DNA from: Metellina segmentata
Taxonomy: Eukaryota > Arthropoda > Arachnida > Araneae > Tetragnathidae
Length of the DNA: 64,000 bases
NCBI GenBank assembly: GCA_947359465.1
Contig: OX375872.1
Span: 18,398,018 to 18,462,017, forward strand
Direction: 5' to 3'
Shown: piece by piece, positions 45,773 through 56,841 of the stretch
How the letters are laid out: the number at the start of each line of letters is the position of its first letter
Numbering within the stretch: the first letter of the stretch is position 1
Position numbers and translations under genes: made by a program
Notes under the pieces: model-generated
Databases searched by the model: none
What the model saw: the letters and a program-made list of their open reading frames with translations, nothing else
What the model was told of the DNA's origin: nothing

Positions 45773-46309
45773 TATCTCATCAACTCATATCAAGGCTACT
45801 AATGTGATCCTTTTGGTCGTTAATTCACTTCACCAGCACTTCGAGTGAAATTTGAGTACAACCAGGAAAATAGCAAGCACGAGTTCCATTAAAGGAGACA
45901 CTTATCCAAAAAAAAATATTATGTGTGTTGTCGTACTAAAAATGAGATACCCTATCATACTAAAACAGTCAATACTAATGACTTCTTGCTATTTAAGAGT
46001 ATTCTCTATTGACACTAAAAAAATTCGTCATCCAACTCATATGGAGCAAGTCTTGATTTCAAACGTTAATTCATTTTACCAGCACTTCGGGCGAGTCCAA
46101 TGAGGACCCTTTCTCTCGAAGCAGACACAATGTTTCGAAATGCGTTTTGTGTCCCTACTAAAAATGAAGTGCCTCTATCGCGTCAAAGCAATCCACTCCA
46201 AAAGACCCTTTTCTTTGTGGCTTTATTACAAAGCCATTAATTTTAAATTTAAACGAGATGGTTTTCAATTAGCAGTCGCAGTCACTCCTAATCGTGTTGC
46301 TGTGACACG

Positions 46310-46560
46310 ACATGTTTCCATACTGCTGCGGAGATTATCATCCTTGCGTGGGGCGCGTGAGCAATGACTTCCATCCCTCCCCGTAATGTCCGCGGGGGGA
46401 GACCACTCGCTTAATAAATAGGAGTTTGGGTGGATCTTTTGCAGGCCTATATAAATGGAGAGCCTCAGAATGCCGGAGTTGTGCTCGAGATCTATATTTA
46501 GCTTCGGCCGCGAGGTAAGAGGTGAAAATATTAGTCTTTAGCTCTCTGGGCTTTTGTTGG
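46310..46560 (+). promoter_or_regulatory. Candidate promoter with TATA box, first exon and splice donor
   Basis: A CpG-rich segment (46340-46520) leads to a consensus TATATAAA at 46448-46455. About 30 bp downstream (46475-46485) is where transcription would start, and 'cgaggtaagag' at 46511-46521 is a strong match to a 5' splice donor (exon end at 46514). That would give a short untranslated first exon. The composition differs clearly from surrounding AT-rich repeats. No downstream coding exon is identifiable in the window. It could instead be the promoter of an unknown element. Confidence 0.35.
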
Positions 46561-46639
46561 CTGTGGAAGGGCTTCTATCGGATCAACAGTTTTATGTATA
46601 GGTGGATGGGATTGGAGGGTCAATTCTAATGAAAGTTCG

Positions 46640-47005
46640 TTGCTTTTTTTTTTGCATTCATGTTCGTTGGTCTTGACTTTAGCGTTAGACTTAATGAATA
46701 TATTTCCTGCTTCGTTTTGCTATTTCGTTCATCTTCATGTGTGAATGAGTGTGTTGCGTTCATTTCCTGTGTCAATGAATGTGTTTTGGTTCACCTTTCT
46801 GTGTAGATAGATGAATGCATTTTAATAACCCTTTCCGTGTAACTGAACGTATATTTCGTTCACTTTCTTTATAAATGAATGTATTTCGTTCATTTATGTG
46901 GTAATGAATGTCGTTTGGTTTACCTTTCTGAGTCGATTAATTTACGAGAATTTTGATACCCTTTGCTGTGTAAATGAACGTATTTCGTTCACTTTTCTGT
47001 ATAAG
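46640..47005. repeat. 31-bp minisatellite, left part
   Basis: Units read 'tgtgtaaatgaatgtatttc' then 'gttcacctttc'. The array is broken at about 47005 by a Mutator-like remnant and resumes at 48731. Confidence 0.88.
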
Positions 47006-47098
47006 GTGCCCGCCTACATCCGGAGACCTTGTTTTAAATATTTCAAAAATTGACTTGTTATGTGTATTACACTATCAAGTAGATCTAAAACCTATCAA

Positions 47099-47177
47099 TA
47101 ATATATATATATATATATTAGTTTTTTAATTTTAAACTTTTACTAAAAGTGAACATGAAAATGGCAATAAATTAGCA

Positions 47178-47243
<66 letters not shown>

Positions 47244-47300
47244 TTTTTTAATTTTAAACTTTTACTAAAAGTGAACATGAAAATGGCAATAATAAATTAG
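47099..47300. repeat. Two AT microsatellites with duplicated 50-bp flank
   Basis: (AT)n at 47099-47119 and about 60 bp at 47182-47241 are each followed by the same tract 'ttagttttttaattttaaac' ... 'gaacatgaaaatggcaata' (about 47118-47170 and 47240-47292). The tract and microsatellite were duplicated together. Confidence 0.9.
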
Positions 47301-47739
47301 CACAATTCTGCAAAACAACAAAACTCAAATTCAAATTAAGATATTCTATTTTTGTAAATTTTATTGTGTTATCAAAAAAACCTTCTTCTAGGATGTCTAT
47401 CATTTTCATAGGTGAAACTATGTATTAAAAAGTTCTTGCATTAAACCTTTCGACAAAGAAAAAACAATCATCAGAAATTATTATAATTTCATACTTATGA
47501 GCTAAAAATAAATAAAAATAATGCAAAATCAATTCAAGTAAAGGTAGGTTACCTAACTTGAACCTTTCTAAGAATTCTACCAAAGTTTAAAGTTATTTGA
47601 AGAAACCTAATGTTTGGAGTTATGATGTTTAGCAAAGGAGCAAAATATAAAAAAAATCTGATTACGAGAAAAAGCAAAAATAAAAAGCAACTTTTTTACT
47701 TACACATTAGATGACAAACCTGACATTAAAAAACTCCTG

Positions 47740-48680
47740 ATTTGTAAAGGTCACCTTCTTAGTCATTGAAATCTGATGTTTGTTTCTTTCTTATGGCTTT
47801 TAATAGTTTACTGCGTTTCTTTGCAACAGGTGTGGAATGATTCTTCGAATCTCGAATCCTCAAACAGTCTGTGTCTATAGTCCTTCTACAGTAAAACAAC
47901 CAGGATTTTCATACTAAGCCTATTTGAAACATATAGGCAACCTTTAAAACCATCATTAAATTGGATTATGGCATCATAGGCTCCTAATTTGAGAGTTTTG
48001 AAGCGGAAAAGCACCTATTTCGGCACTCGTTGCCAAATCACGCCATTGAAACATTCGTTGGTGGTTTGGGTTTTTATGTGGAAGCAAACCTCTAGAAAGT
48101 GAACAAAGTTCTGAATAAACTGACTTGATTTTGTTTAGAACGTCATTTGAAAGACCAGGATACTTTTCCTTCTTAGGCTTTTTCCCCTGAGAAAAAGCTC
48201 TCTGGTAACTAACACCAGTGGACTTCTCCAACGAGGCATGGGCTTTTAACCACTGGAATAAAGTAGCGATAACATTGTGTTGCATACTTTTTAAATTACC
48301 TACATTTGCTCTAATTGCGATGCTATGGTAATTTTGTAGTCATTCGATAAAAACATCAGTCAGCTTTCTTTTTTATGAAATACCTTTTGTTTCTGATTTG
48401 AGCTTTCGGAGTAGTGATCCCACTCGTTTTTGAATATGTCCAATGCATTCTAACTTGTTAACATTTTTTTTTTACTATAAGTGTTTTGAACGGAAAGAAA
48501 ACATTTAGAGTCTCCGACCTCATAATATTTTGTATATTTTATATATCTTTTCTTTAGAGACCTTTTAAAAATTCTAATTACACCAACATTTTTCATTTTA
48601 GAAGCCGATTCTTCAAAATTGCACGGGCATGTATGGTCAGCTTTCAAAGAATCAAAATCGTTGCTATTTTTCATGTATTG
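47740..48680 (-). pseudogene. Mutator-like transposase, decayed
   Basis: Minus-strand reading from 48674 gives HTCPCNFEESASKMKNVGVI and KYTKYYEVGDSKCFLSVQN. Across stops and frameshifts this is followed by NALDIFKNEWD (48430-48400), then HASLEKSTGVSYQRAFSQGK (48245-48180), LSNDVLNKIKSVYSELCSLS and LLPHKNPNHQRMFQW (48110-48035). These match, in order, an arthropod Mutator-like transposase family whose consensus has YYGDGDSK, EC-GH--KR-G, a Cys-aromatic-Tyr-Gln block and TQN-NES. A degraded C-terminus extends to about 47750. The assignment is by remembered motif order. Confidence 0.65.
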
Positions 48681-48730
48681 GAGCTTCTTACATATCCTAC
48701 ATCATGAAGACACAACTTCGAAGTATAAAA

Positions 48731-49290
48731 CTTAACCCTTCGTTCGTTTTCTGTGTATGCGTTGAGTTTATTTTCTATGTAAAAGAATGTGTTTTGGTTT
48801 ACCTTTCTGTGTAGACAAATGTTTTCATTTACCTCTTTCTGTGTAAATGAACGTATTCGTTCACCTTTCTAAATAAATATATGTGTATTTCGTTCATTTT
48901 TTGTGTCAATTAATACAGTTTGATTTATCTTTCCGAGTAGATTAATGTGTGTGTTTGTGTGTATTTTGGTTTCTCTCCTCTTTCGTTATAAATGAACGAA
49001 TTTCGTTCACATTTCTGTGTAAATGAATGCATTTTGTAGATTTTCAATGTCAATAACAGAGTTTTGGTTCATCTTTATGTGTTACTGAATGCATTTCATT
49101 CAATTTTCTGTGTAAGTGAATGCATTTCTTTCACATTTCGGTGTAAGTGAATGCATTTCATTCACCTTTCTGTGTAAATGAATATATTTCGTTCCACTTC
49201 CTGTGTAAACGAATGTATTTCGTTCGTTTTCTGTGTCAATGAATGTATTTCGACTCACCTTCTGAGCAGATGCGTGTATTTTTGTTCCTT
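48731..49290. repeat. 31-bp minisatellite, right part
   Basis: About 17 units of 'tgtgtaaatgaatgtatttc'-type sequence with 'gttcacctttc'. Units at 49080-49180 are the most regular. Confidence 0.88.
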
Positions 49291-49299
49291 TTATGTCTT

Positions 49300-49625
49300 A
49301 AGGAGAGGAAGAAACAAAGAGTAATAAAATATTTTTTAATGGTTTTATTCCAAGGAAAAAACAGTAGAATCCTTCCAACCGATACTATTCTACGGAAAGG
49401 ACCAATAGAAAATCGACCTAATGTATTCCATTCTTGCAGCAGAAGAATTCATAGATAATTTCAACTATTGTGCAAGATTATGTAGTCGTTAACCTTCATT
49501 AGACTAAGGCCGGTACAACAGTTGTAACTTGATGGGGCCAAGAAAGAATTTAGACTACGGCCAGTACAGCAGTACCTTGAAAGTTATTAGAATCGCGCCA
49601 AGTAAGTATAACATAGTACACAAAT
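49300..49625 (+). repeat. Minisatellite fragment plus 'cagcagttgtacc' repeats
   Basis: 49300-49415 holds about two 42-bp units ('aaggaccaatagaa'). At 49490-49625 two copies of 'tagactacggcc(g)gtacagcag' with 'ttgaaagttattagaatcgc' match 30110-30170. Confidence 0.65.
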
Positions 49626-49849
49626 CAAAAATCTCCAGCGATCAGAGAATTAAAAAACTGGTAATATAAAAATATGCAAGTCATTTGATCGTACAGCTTT
49701 GATCAAATTTAGCGGACCCTTTTAAATCTTCTAATGGCCTGAAGGTAGTAAGAAAATTGGAGAAAACGTGCAGTTCTTAGTAGAATACCGCACATGTAGA
49801 TTTTGAAGGAAATGAAGCTATATATACCAATTGGCAAAGGAAGTCACTT

Positions 49850-50032
49850 TGGTAGGTAGGTATTTAATTGGCGTCGCACTGGAGCGACACAATGGGCTAT
49901 TGGTGATGTTCTGCGATCAAATCCGAAGGGAATGATTCAAGGACAACACCACGTAACTTTGAACCACAATCAGATGTAAAGGTCACACCTGAGCTGGCAG
50001 CCTAATCTCTAGACTTCCACACCACGAAAACG
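49850..50032 (-). mobile_element. tRNA-derived SINE, antisense, 5' truncated
   Basis: Tail 'ggtaggtaggtatttaattg' and body to 'tccacaccacgaaaacgt'; the head is absent. Confidence 0.85.
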
Positions 50033-51125
50033 TAATGTAATGCCTTGGTAAAATGCAAACTCCTTTCACAAAAAATTGAAATAAAACAATGAATTTGTGA
50101 AAACAACACCGATAGAAAAACCACCACAATAACCATACTGAGAACAGGACATTTTAAAGGCATGTAAATTGACTTATGGAAACAGAACGTGCTAACATTG
50201 TAACTGTCTGGTCGTTGAACTCACACCTCATCATATGGGCGGGTTAAAGTTAGGGGTGTAAGTCAAAAAATATCAGGCCGTTGAATAAAGATCTGACTTA
50301 CACCTCGTTTTCAGTTAACAGATTGACTTATCTAGATCTGGTTTCTGTGTCTAATTTATTTAGTTAAATTTGGTTACATTATATCTGGTTTCTATGTCCC
50401 TTTTTTTTTTTTTTGAAAAAGTGACTTATACCACAGTAACATATATTCACCTGCCCTGCAATAATATTTGCTCTTGAAACCAAACGTGTACAAAATACAC
50501 ACGCAGACATCCGACTCAGAGATGGACACGACAACAATAAACGAATGCTTTCAATAACATCCAAATATCATGTTATTTATTCTGTAAATGTGGCTGATTG
50601 TAATCCATTTTATTCAATACAACATTGCTTGTGAAGCCCATTTTTAATTATTTCTCCCTTGACCGAAACAAAATAAGAATATATCATTCCGTTTCCAATT
50701 CAACGGTGCAACTGCAGTAGTTATATCAATAATACCTTTAAAAAATCTAATACATCCCTAAATCGCTAAAGGCGAATTTTCTTATGTGTTTTCTCCAAGA
50801 ATAGTAAAAGCTAATCGAATCATGTTTCACCGTCTTGCTGGAAAAATATTGTTGACAAAGTATTTATTAAATTTGAGAAGGAAAAAAAAGATTATATTTA
50901 GGGCGAGATTGGAATAACACGATCTCGCATTGACAAAATCTGTTCCAATTTCTTAACCTATCGAATGAAGTTATGGAAAGGTATTGATGTTCACTCTAAA
51001 AGTAATTTATGCGCAAAAAAGATCGATAGTGTAAATTTCACTGTCGTGCAAAAACTGTTCAATTGAAACTACAAAATATTTAGAAGCAGGTTGGACTATT
51101 TATTGTAGTCGTCTTTCCTGATTGG
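50033..51125. other. Unique DNA with a small inverted repeat
   Basis: 'ggtgtaagtca' at 50255-50265 and its complement 'tgacttacacc' at 50294-50304 form an 11-bp stem with a 28-base loop; a related 'gtgacttatacca' is at 50421. There is also a T18 run at about 50399-50416. No gene recognised. Confidence 0.5.
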
Positions 51126-51432
51126 CAGCTGTACCCTAGTTGGCAAACCAATCAACTAGCAACCAGAGAGTTGAGAGTTCGAAAATATGTTAAGCCAACG
51201 ACCATCGTGTGCACGGGAGCTGATGCACGCTAAACCTGTCGTGACATAAAATGTCTTCACGTAGTCGTGGTGCGAAAGTTTGGAGAGCGGGGTGCCAGAT
51301 CAGGTGTTGACTTCGACATTTGACCAAGGGTCAAATTTAAGACGCGTTGTCCGGGGATCTTTCTCTTAGGGATTGATGATACCGGACCTTTGCCAATATC
51401 ACGCTGTGTTCCTCCAGTGCAATGTTAATTAA
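51126..51432 (+). mobile_element. tRNA-derived SINE, sense, near full length
   Basis: Head 'taccctagttggcaaaccaa' and 'actagcaaccagagagttga', body with 'aaagtttggagagcggggtg', tail 'gtgcaatgttaattaac'. Confidence 0.85.
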
Positions 51433-51839
51433 CTAAGAACTGCTTGACATTAATTTTACTGCAATAAAAGGCATATTCTTAGATTGTATTAACATTCACA
51501 AGCTGTACTATTGATATATAACTAAAACTGTTCATTGACAATTTTGTATATTAGAGCGATATCCAAGGCCGGAATTATAAACCATAACAGTCTTTTCGTT
51601 ACCCCATTTTCAACGATAATTTCAATATAACGAAAATACCATATGATATTTTCTCTAGTTAAGGGTATAACAAATATTTGAGTAATATAATGCAATCTGT
51701 AAAATGAACACAAAGACCGTTCTTTCTGTTGATAAATTAGTTATTTATAGTTATGCTCCATTTTAGCAGTAAATATTACTCACGCGTTAAGTACACTAAT
51801 TATCTTTTAATTAAAGAGTTTAAGGGTCTATTCTTAATT
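51433..51839. other. Unique AT-rich DNA
   Basis: Nothing recognised. Confidence 0.4.
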
Positions 51840-52850
51840 GCCGTTATTTTTCCTGATATGGAGCAGTTATATTTTTACAATTGAAATTCTAATTCTTATT
51901 TATAAGATATTCCATGAGTGAAAATACAGGTGGTATTTGCAATGCAAACTCTCATCATCTTTTCTGATTTAGAGAAGAAGTTACGTATTTCTAGTTGCAA
52001 TTTTAATTTGTAGTGAAAACGCAGGTGGGGTAAACGTGGGAACTAGTGACATCTTTTCTGATTTGAAGGATAATTCATATTTTTATAAGTGTAATTTGTA
52101 TTCACACGGCTTTCTATAGGATTGAAAAGGCAGGTGGTATATATTCACAGTGCAAACTCCGGACATTCTTCATGATTTGGAATACAAGTTATATATATAT
52201 ATATATATATATATAAAGTGAATTTCTATTTACAAGACTATATGAGGGAAAGTACAGTTGATACTCTCGGTGTAAACTCGCATCACTCTATCGAATTCGG
52301 AGGACGAGTTATATTTTTAAATTTTAATTTGGGGGTATTTACATGGATTTTTATGAGTGAAAAGACAAGTGGCACTTTTGGTGTAAACATGCGTCAGCCT
52401 TCCTGATTTCGCAGGTAGGTAGGTAGCTATTTTAATTAACGTTGTACTGGAGCAACGCAACGTGCTATTGACGACGGTCCGGTATCAATTCCAACGGGAA
52501 ACATCCGGTGACAGCACCATATGATTTTGAATCACGCCCTCCTGATTTTGAGGGCGAGTTAAAAATTTATAATGGTAAGTTTAGTTTTTATTTAGAAGAC
52601 TATCCAACTGTCAAAAGACAGATGGTAAATGAGGGGTAAACTTACGTCATCCTTTCTGATCTGGAAGACGAGTTATATTTTAAAATTTTTCATTTTAATT
52701 GTATCTATGAATTTACATGAATGCAAAGACGACAGGTTTTACACGAGGTGTAAACTCACGTCGTTCTTCATGATTTGAAGAATAGATTATATACATTTCT
52801 AATTGGTAATATGAATTTGTATTTACAAGATCTACTCGGTTCAAGGTTCT
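51840..52850. repeat. About 110-bp tandem array with nested SINE and AT microsatellite
   Basis: About eight units contain 'tttctgattt(g)gaag', 'gagttatatttttaaa', 'aatttgtatttacaagac', 'gaaaagacaggtggta' and 'gtgtaaactcgcgtcat'. It is interrupted by (AT)n at 52190-52214 and a SINE fragment at 52412-52536. Confidence 0.85.
52412..52536 (-). mobile_element. 5'-truncated SINE with target-site duplication
   Basis: 125 bp of SINE 3' end in antisense orientation is flanked by CCTTCCTGATTTCG (52398-52411) and CCCTCCTGATTTTG (52537-52550). This is a 14-bp duplicated target with two mismatches, in the array's own sequence. 5' truncation and long target duplication are what LINE-driven retrotransposition yields. 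Confidence 0.8.
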
Positions 52851-53752
52851 CCCAGTGCAAACGCGCTCAATTCGCTGTTCGTAGAATTGATGTCAAACCG
52901 ACGATTAACATGCATTTGTTTTTAAGTTTTTAGTATAAATAAGATTTATTCAATGAAACATTCTCATTAATTGCAACAATTTTTTAATCTCATTCTTGTA
53001 ATTAATTCGATTTATGCACTCCTTTCCACCAGCAAAATGCAGCATTACACATAAAGAACAATTTTCTATTAGTTTTATGTCTTTTATAACACGACATCAA
53101 AAGCAAAATGCAGCATTATTTTAGAAATTAAGGAATATAATTCTAATCTTTCAAACAAATACCCTCCAGTCACAAAATATGTCATATATAACACTTTAAT
53201 GTTCGGGTCAGAAACAGTTGTCCAATTAGCAAAAAGGTAATGGAAAGGAAAGGGATTTAATCGTGAATTAAAATAGTCATTTTTCTAACATGATTAGGAA
53301 TTACATATTAAGACAGGTTTGACTTTTAACATGGTTTCAGGATTACAATTAATATTACACCGGGAAGGCAATTTTCCTGCTTTAGTTTTCTTTCTTATTG
53401 CGTAGAAGATTGCAAGCATTCCTTCTAGATGACATCATCATATTTTCCAAACATGTTTGCGATATTAAGAAAATATTTTACAACTTTTCATTTTTCCAAC
53501 GACGCCCTGTTTAAAAAATTACATCTGAAGAATTTATTGCCAGCCTTTTTTTGTTTATAGCAAAGGAAGACGGTGAAATCACATTTTTTAGCTGTAGAAT
53601 TCCGTTAACAAATATTGTCCACGTTTATGCAACTCACTTCAAAATTGAAAAAAAGAAACTATTAAGTTTCTGAGAACCAAATAGCGTAATGTTGCTCCTC
53701 CTCCCCCCAACACTCACAGTAACATAATACCGATATATAAAAATTAATGGAC
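52851..53752. other. Unique AT-rich DNA
   Basis: 'aagcaaaatgcagcatta' occurs twice (about 53031 and 53100). Nothing else recognised. Confidence 0.45.
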
Positions 53753-54883
53753 TCTTTCAACCTTTAAAAACACACATTCTATTTATCCTTTCCTTACAAC
53801 AGAATCCATTGTAAAGATTATATTAATTCTTTCCTTGGAGAAGTAAATCCTTTGAAACGATTCTATTTCTATTTTCCTAAAAATCGAGTCATTTGGGAAT
53901 ATTACTTGGCTTCTTTCCTGGGAATAGAACCTTTAGTAAGGTTCTGTTGGTATTTACTTTAGAATATAATAATTTTGGATAGATTTTATTGTTCCTTTCC
54001 TCAAGATAGAATCCTTTAATAATACTATATTGGTCATTTCCTAGGAATACAATTCTTAGGAATCATTCTATTTCTCCTTTACTTAGAACAGAATCCTTTG
54101 GAAAGACTCTGCTAGTGAAGATTGTCAAACTAGTTAGAACTCTTTGGAAATCTGATATTCCGTTCTTTGAAAGTGAAACCTTTGGAAATATTGTCTTTCT
54201 CCTTTTCTTAGAATAAAATTTTTCAATGAGATACCTTTATATATTTCCTTATAATAGATTTACCTGACTATGTTATGTTATTCCTTTCCTTTGAATAGAA
54301 TCATTTCGATAGATTATGTAGTACATTTCCTTTAAATAGAATTATTTAGTTAAGATTCTAGTATTCCTGTCTTTTGAATAGAATCCTTTAGTAAGATTAT
54401 GTTGGTCATTTCCTTTGAATCGAATTTTTTGCAGTGATTTATTATTTCCTTCGAATATAATTTTTTGGAAGCTTATGTTAGTGAATATTGTCACAACTGG
54501 TTAGAATAATGTTCCTGCCCTTGGAACAGGAACGTCTTAGAATAGAATTCTTTATTAGGATTCTGCTTTCCATTTCCTTAGAATATAATCGTTTAGATAC
54601 ATTCCAATGTTCTTTTACTTAGAATGTAATCCTTTATTAGGATTACATTTGTCATTTCCTTAGAATATAATCATTTGGATGAATTCACCAGTATTCTCTC
54701 TCTCTCTCTCTCTCCTCCTTTAATTAGAATAAAATCCTTTAATAAAATTATGTTGATCATTTCCCTAGAATAGAATCCTTTCGAAAGATTCTGTTTTTCA
54801 AAATTGTCAAAACTGGTTAGAAATCATGCAGGGAAGAATGTATTTTGAAAAAAGCATACATGGCGTGTGAACCCCTCAAAGGG
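53753..54883 (-). repeat. 42-bp minisatellite array, about 24 units (TTAA-element family)
   Basis: Long antisense array of 'agaatcctttggaaagattc'-type units. It ends 'gtgtgaacccctcaaaggg' at 54883 followed by TAAA (mutated TTAA), matching the family's 'ggttcagatgc' terminus in reverse. A (TC)n tract lies at 54695-54714. Larger-scale duplication is visible: 'attgtcaaaactggttagaa' variants at about 54120, 54490 and 54795. Confidence 0.85.
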
Positions 54884-55049
54884 TAAATATTGGAAACAAA
54901 ACTGTATAAATGTGATACTTATTATGAGGATGAATCTGTTATAATGCACCTTCTCATACAAACTGTAGAATCTGCAAATATTACACTTGCAACAACGCCT
55001 GGTTATTATGTGGGTTGAATGAAATGTAATGCCTTCATATTCATTTTTC

Positions 55050-55960
55050 GTTAACAGGTGGCAGAACAGTCGCTAAGTAGCTTTTATTGCTTTCTGCAGC
55101 GTTCCCTCTACAATCCTAGGTGGTGGCAAGCTATCACAGTGAAAGACCGTTTTGTTAGTGTGGAAAGAATAGAGTCTTGTGAAGGAAGCTCGTCACTACA
55201 TTTTAAGCGAGGGGTAGAGTTCTTGACAGCAGGTGTTGCTCCATTGGAAATTGATCGAAGAATAAAAGTCGCTAATGATAATGTGTGTGATGATGTCAGC
55301 ACTATACCATGCTAAGTCCACAGATGCATAGGTGGCGAAGCTGAAACAAAGGAATTGCGGGACTGAGTTGGTTGACCTCTGTCAGCAACCGGTGAGTTTA
55401 ACAAGAAAATAGTGGACGTAATGTTTCGTGAGGACATTCGAGAGGAGAAAAAAAACGTTGCTGCAGCATGACAACGCTAGACCACTCACTTCTCATGCTA
55501 CCATCGATGAGCTGAGGAAACTAAAACGTGACACAGTACCGCATCCACAATTCAGTTCAGACTTGGCGTCAAGTGATTTCCATCTTTCGATGATAAAAAT
55601 TCAGACAGCGATCGGGTGCTGGTTGAGGAAACAGAAGGTGGAGTTCTTTCGTGACGGATTAACTAAACTTGTTTATCGTTGTGGAAAGAGTATTAAGTTA
55701 TGAGGAAGTGTATTAAATTATGAGGAAGCTAAACCTCGACAGTACCGCATCCACCATTGAGTCCAGACTTGGCACAGGGAGATTTCCATTATTTCCATAA
55801 AATGAAGGACGACATTCGTGGAAATGAGTACAACTCTGATGAAGAAATTCAGAAAACGATCTGGTGCTAGTTGAGGAAGGTGAGTTCTTTTGTGAGGCTG
55901 CACCAAGCTTGTTCATCACTGGCGGAAGTTTGTTAAGTTATCTGTTGAGCATGTTTAAAA
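55050..55960 (+). pseudogene. mariner-family transposase remnant, internally deleted, C-terminus duplicated
   Basis: 55058-55315 encodes the mariner N-terminal DNA-binding region: HFKRGVEFLTAGVAPLEIDR followed by RRIKVANDN and DVSTI. After several stops come KELRD and PLSATGEF (55350-55400). The frame then jumps straight to the second catalytic Asp block, LLQHDNARPLTSHATIDELR (55450-55510), so the centre including the first catalytic Asp is deleted. A C-terminal block (55540-55700) with SPDLA-like residues is followed by a second, diverged copy of the same block (55735-55960), a tandem duplication. Stops are numerous. Confidence 0.75.
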
Positions 55961-56517
55961 ATGAAATGTAATTAAAGTGCACAATCTAAGGAAACCTACT
56001 GCTCCATTTATTAACACATACAAATCAAACCACGAGTAATTCTCTCGGAAGCATTACTTTTCATCCAACACTCGTATATACTATCCCAAGATAAAAAAAA
56101 ATGTTTCGAAGACACTCTAAAACCAGGGGGCCTTAAACGTCAGATCGCAGCGTCACAATTCACGGAATCCGCAATTAGTTTCGCAGGAGCAACATCGTAA
56201 AAAGGAAGAACTTCCCGAGCTGGAAAATAAAACTCATATCGCTAATAAAAGTTTGGTTTCTAAAGAATAGGGGTTGCTGAGATTGTGTGACTCTTACCCA
56301 CGTATCTCAACATTATAGCCCCCTTATGTCGACAAAATCCTCTAAAATATTGAATTTGGGTTTTTCTGCACACCAAAGCTTTGAAGCAAATTCTCCAGAA
56401 AATCTAACGCTGGTCGATAAAATATTCATTAGATTTCGGAAAGGAACTTTCCGAGAATTCGGACTAAGTCGTGAGCAAGGTATGAGAGTCTAGGATATCA
56501 AACTTAGTGATCTGAGT
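55961..56517. other. Unique DNA
   Basis: Less AT-rich near 56120-56230; 'gagctgggaaaa'-like words recur at 63690. Nothing identified as a gene. Confidence 0.4.
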
Positions 56518-56837
56518 CTACATTTTATTGGTTGCCGATGCATAGGTACAATGGAATTCAATCTCGTTGAAAACGGTTAGTGCCTCCGGACAGAAGCTAC
56601 TGACGACTTTGCTCGGATAATACTGGTACGTCTGTTTAAAGATGTATAGAATAACTACTAAAAGAGAGCCTACGCTCAAGGAGAACGTGTATTTATTTAC
56701 AGCCTGATCACTCTTCTTCCGTTTAAAGCTCAGAATTGAATGTTTGCAAGTAATCGAATATTCATTAGGTTCGACGTTGTAAAACGTATCTTGTGATTTG
56801 AAGACTACTTGCATTTCATCGTGGAAATTAAAGTACT
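56518..56837 (-). CDS. Open frame with coding-like composition, unidentified
   Basis: The minus strand is open for 129 codons from 56907 to the stop at 56518. The part outside the adjacent TTAA element (56837 to 56518) has balanced base composition and varied codons, unlike most frames here. It encodes a basic segment (ILSFKRKKSDQ), a hydrophobic stretch that could span a membrane (FSLSVGSLLVVILYIF) and an aromatic-rich segment (QTYQYYPSK). I do not recognise the family. It may be a terminal exon of a host gene, part of an old element, or chance. There is no good splice acceptor directly upstream, and any in-frame start further up lies inside the repeat. Confidence 0.25.
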
Positions 56838-56841
56838 TTAA

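Larger units (their letters stand above)
42560..46200. repeat. Degenerate 300-400-bp array interleaved with SINEs
   Basis: Recurring blocks are 'ctaaaaatg(a)a' plus 'aaagcaatcaat' (about 43060, 43470, 43780, 45935, 46155), 'ttcattttacc/agcac' with 'gaaatg(c)gagt' (about 43200, 43660, 45830, 46070) and 'tcatcaaactaattt' (about 42910, 43610). Between these lie SINE copies and one palindromic MITE. SINEs at 43990 and 45311 both follow 'cccacact(a/c)aaaa'. No host exon is recognisable. Confidence 0.65.
47006..48730 (-). mobile_element. Mutator-like element remnant inserted in 31-bp array
   Basis: Sequence foreign to the array lies between its two halves and contains a decayed Mutator-like transposase on the minus strand plus AT microsatellites at the left. 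I could not find convincing terminal inverted repeats or a 9-bp target duplication. Confidence 0.6.

Noticed and set aside
48731..49290. Short regular repeats considered as CRISPR
   Set aside because: The 31-bp units are contiguous with no spacers.
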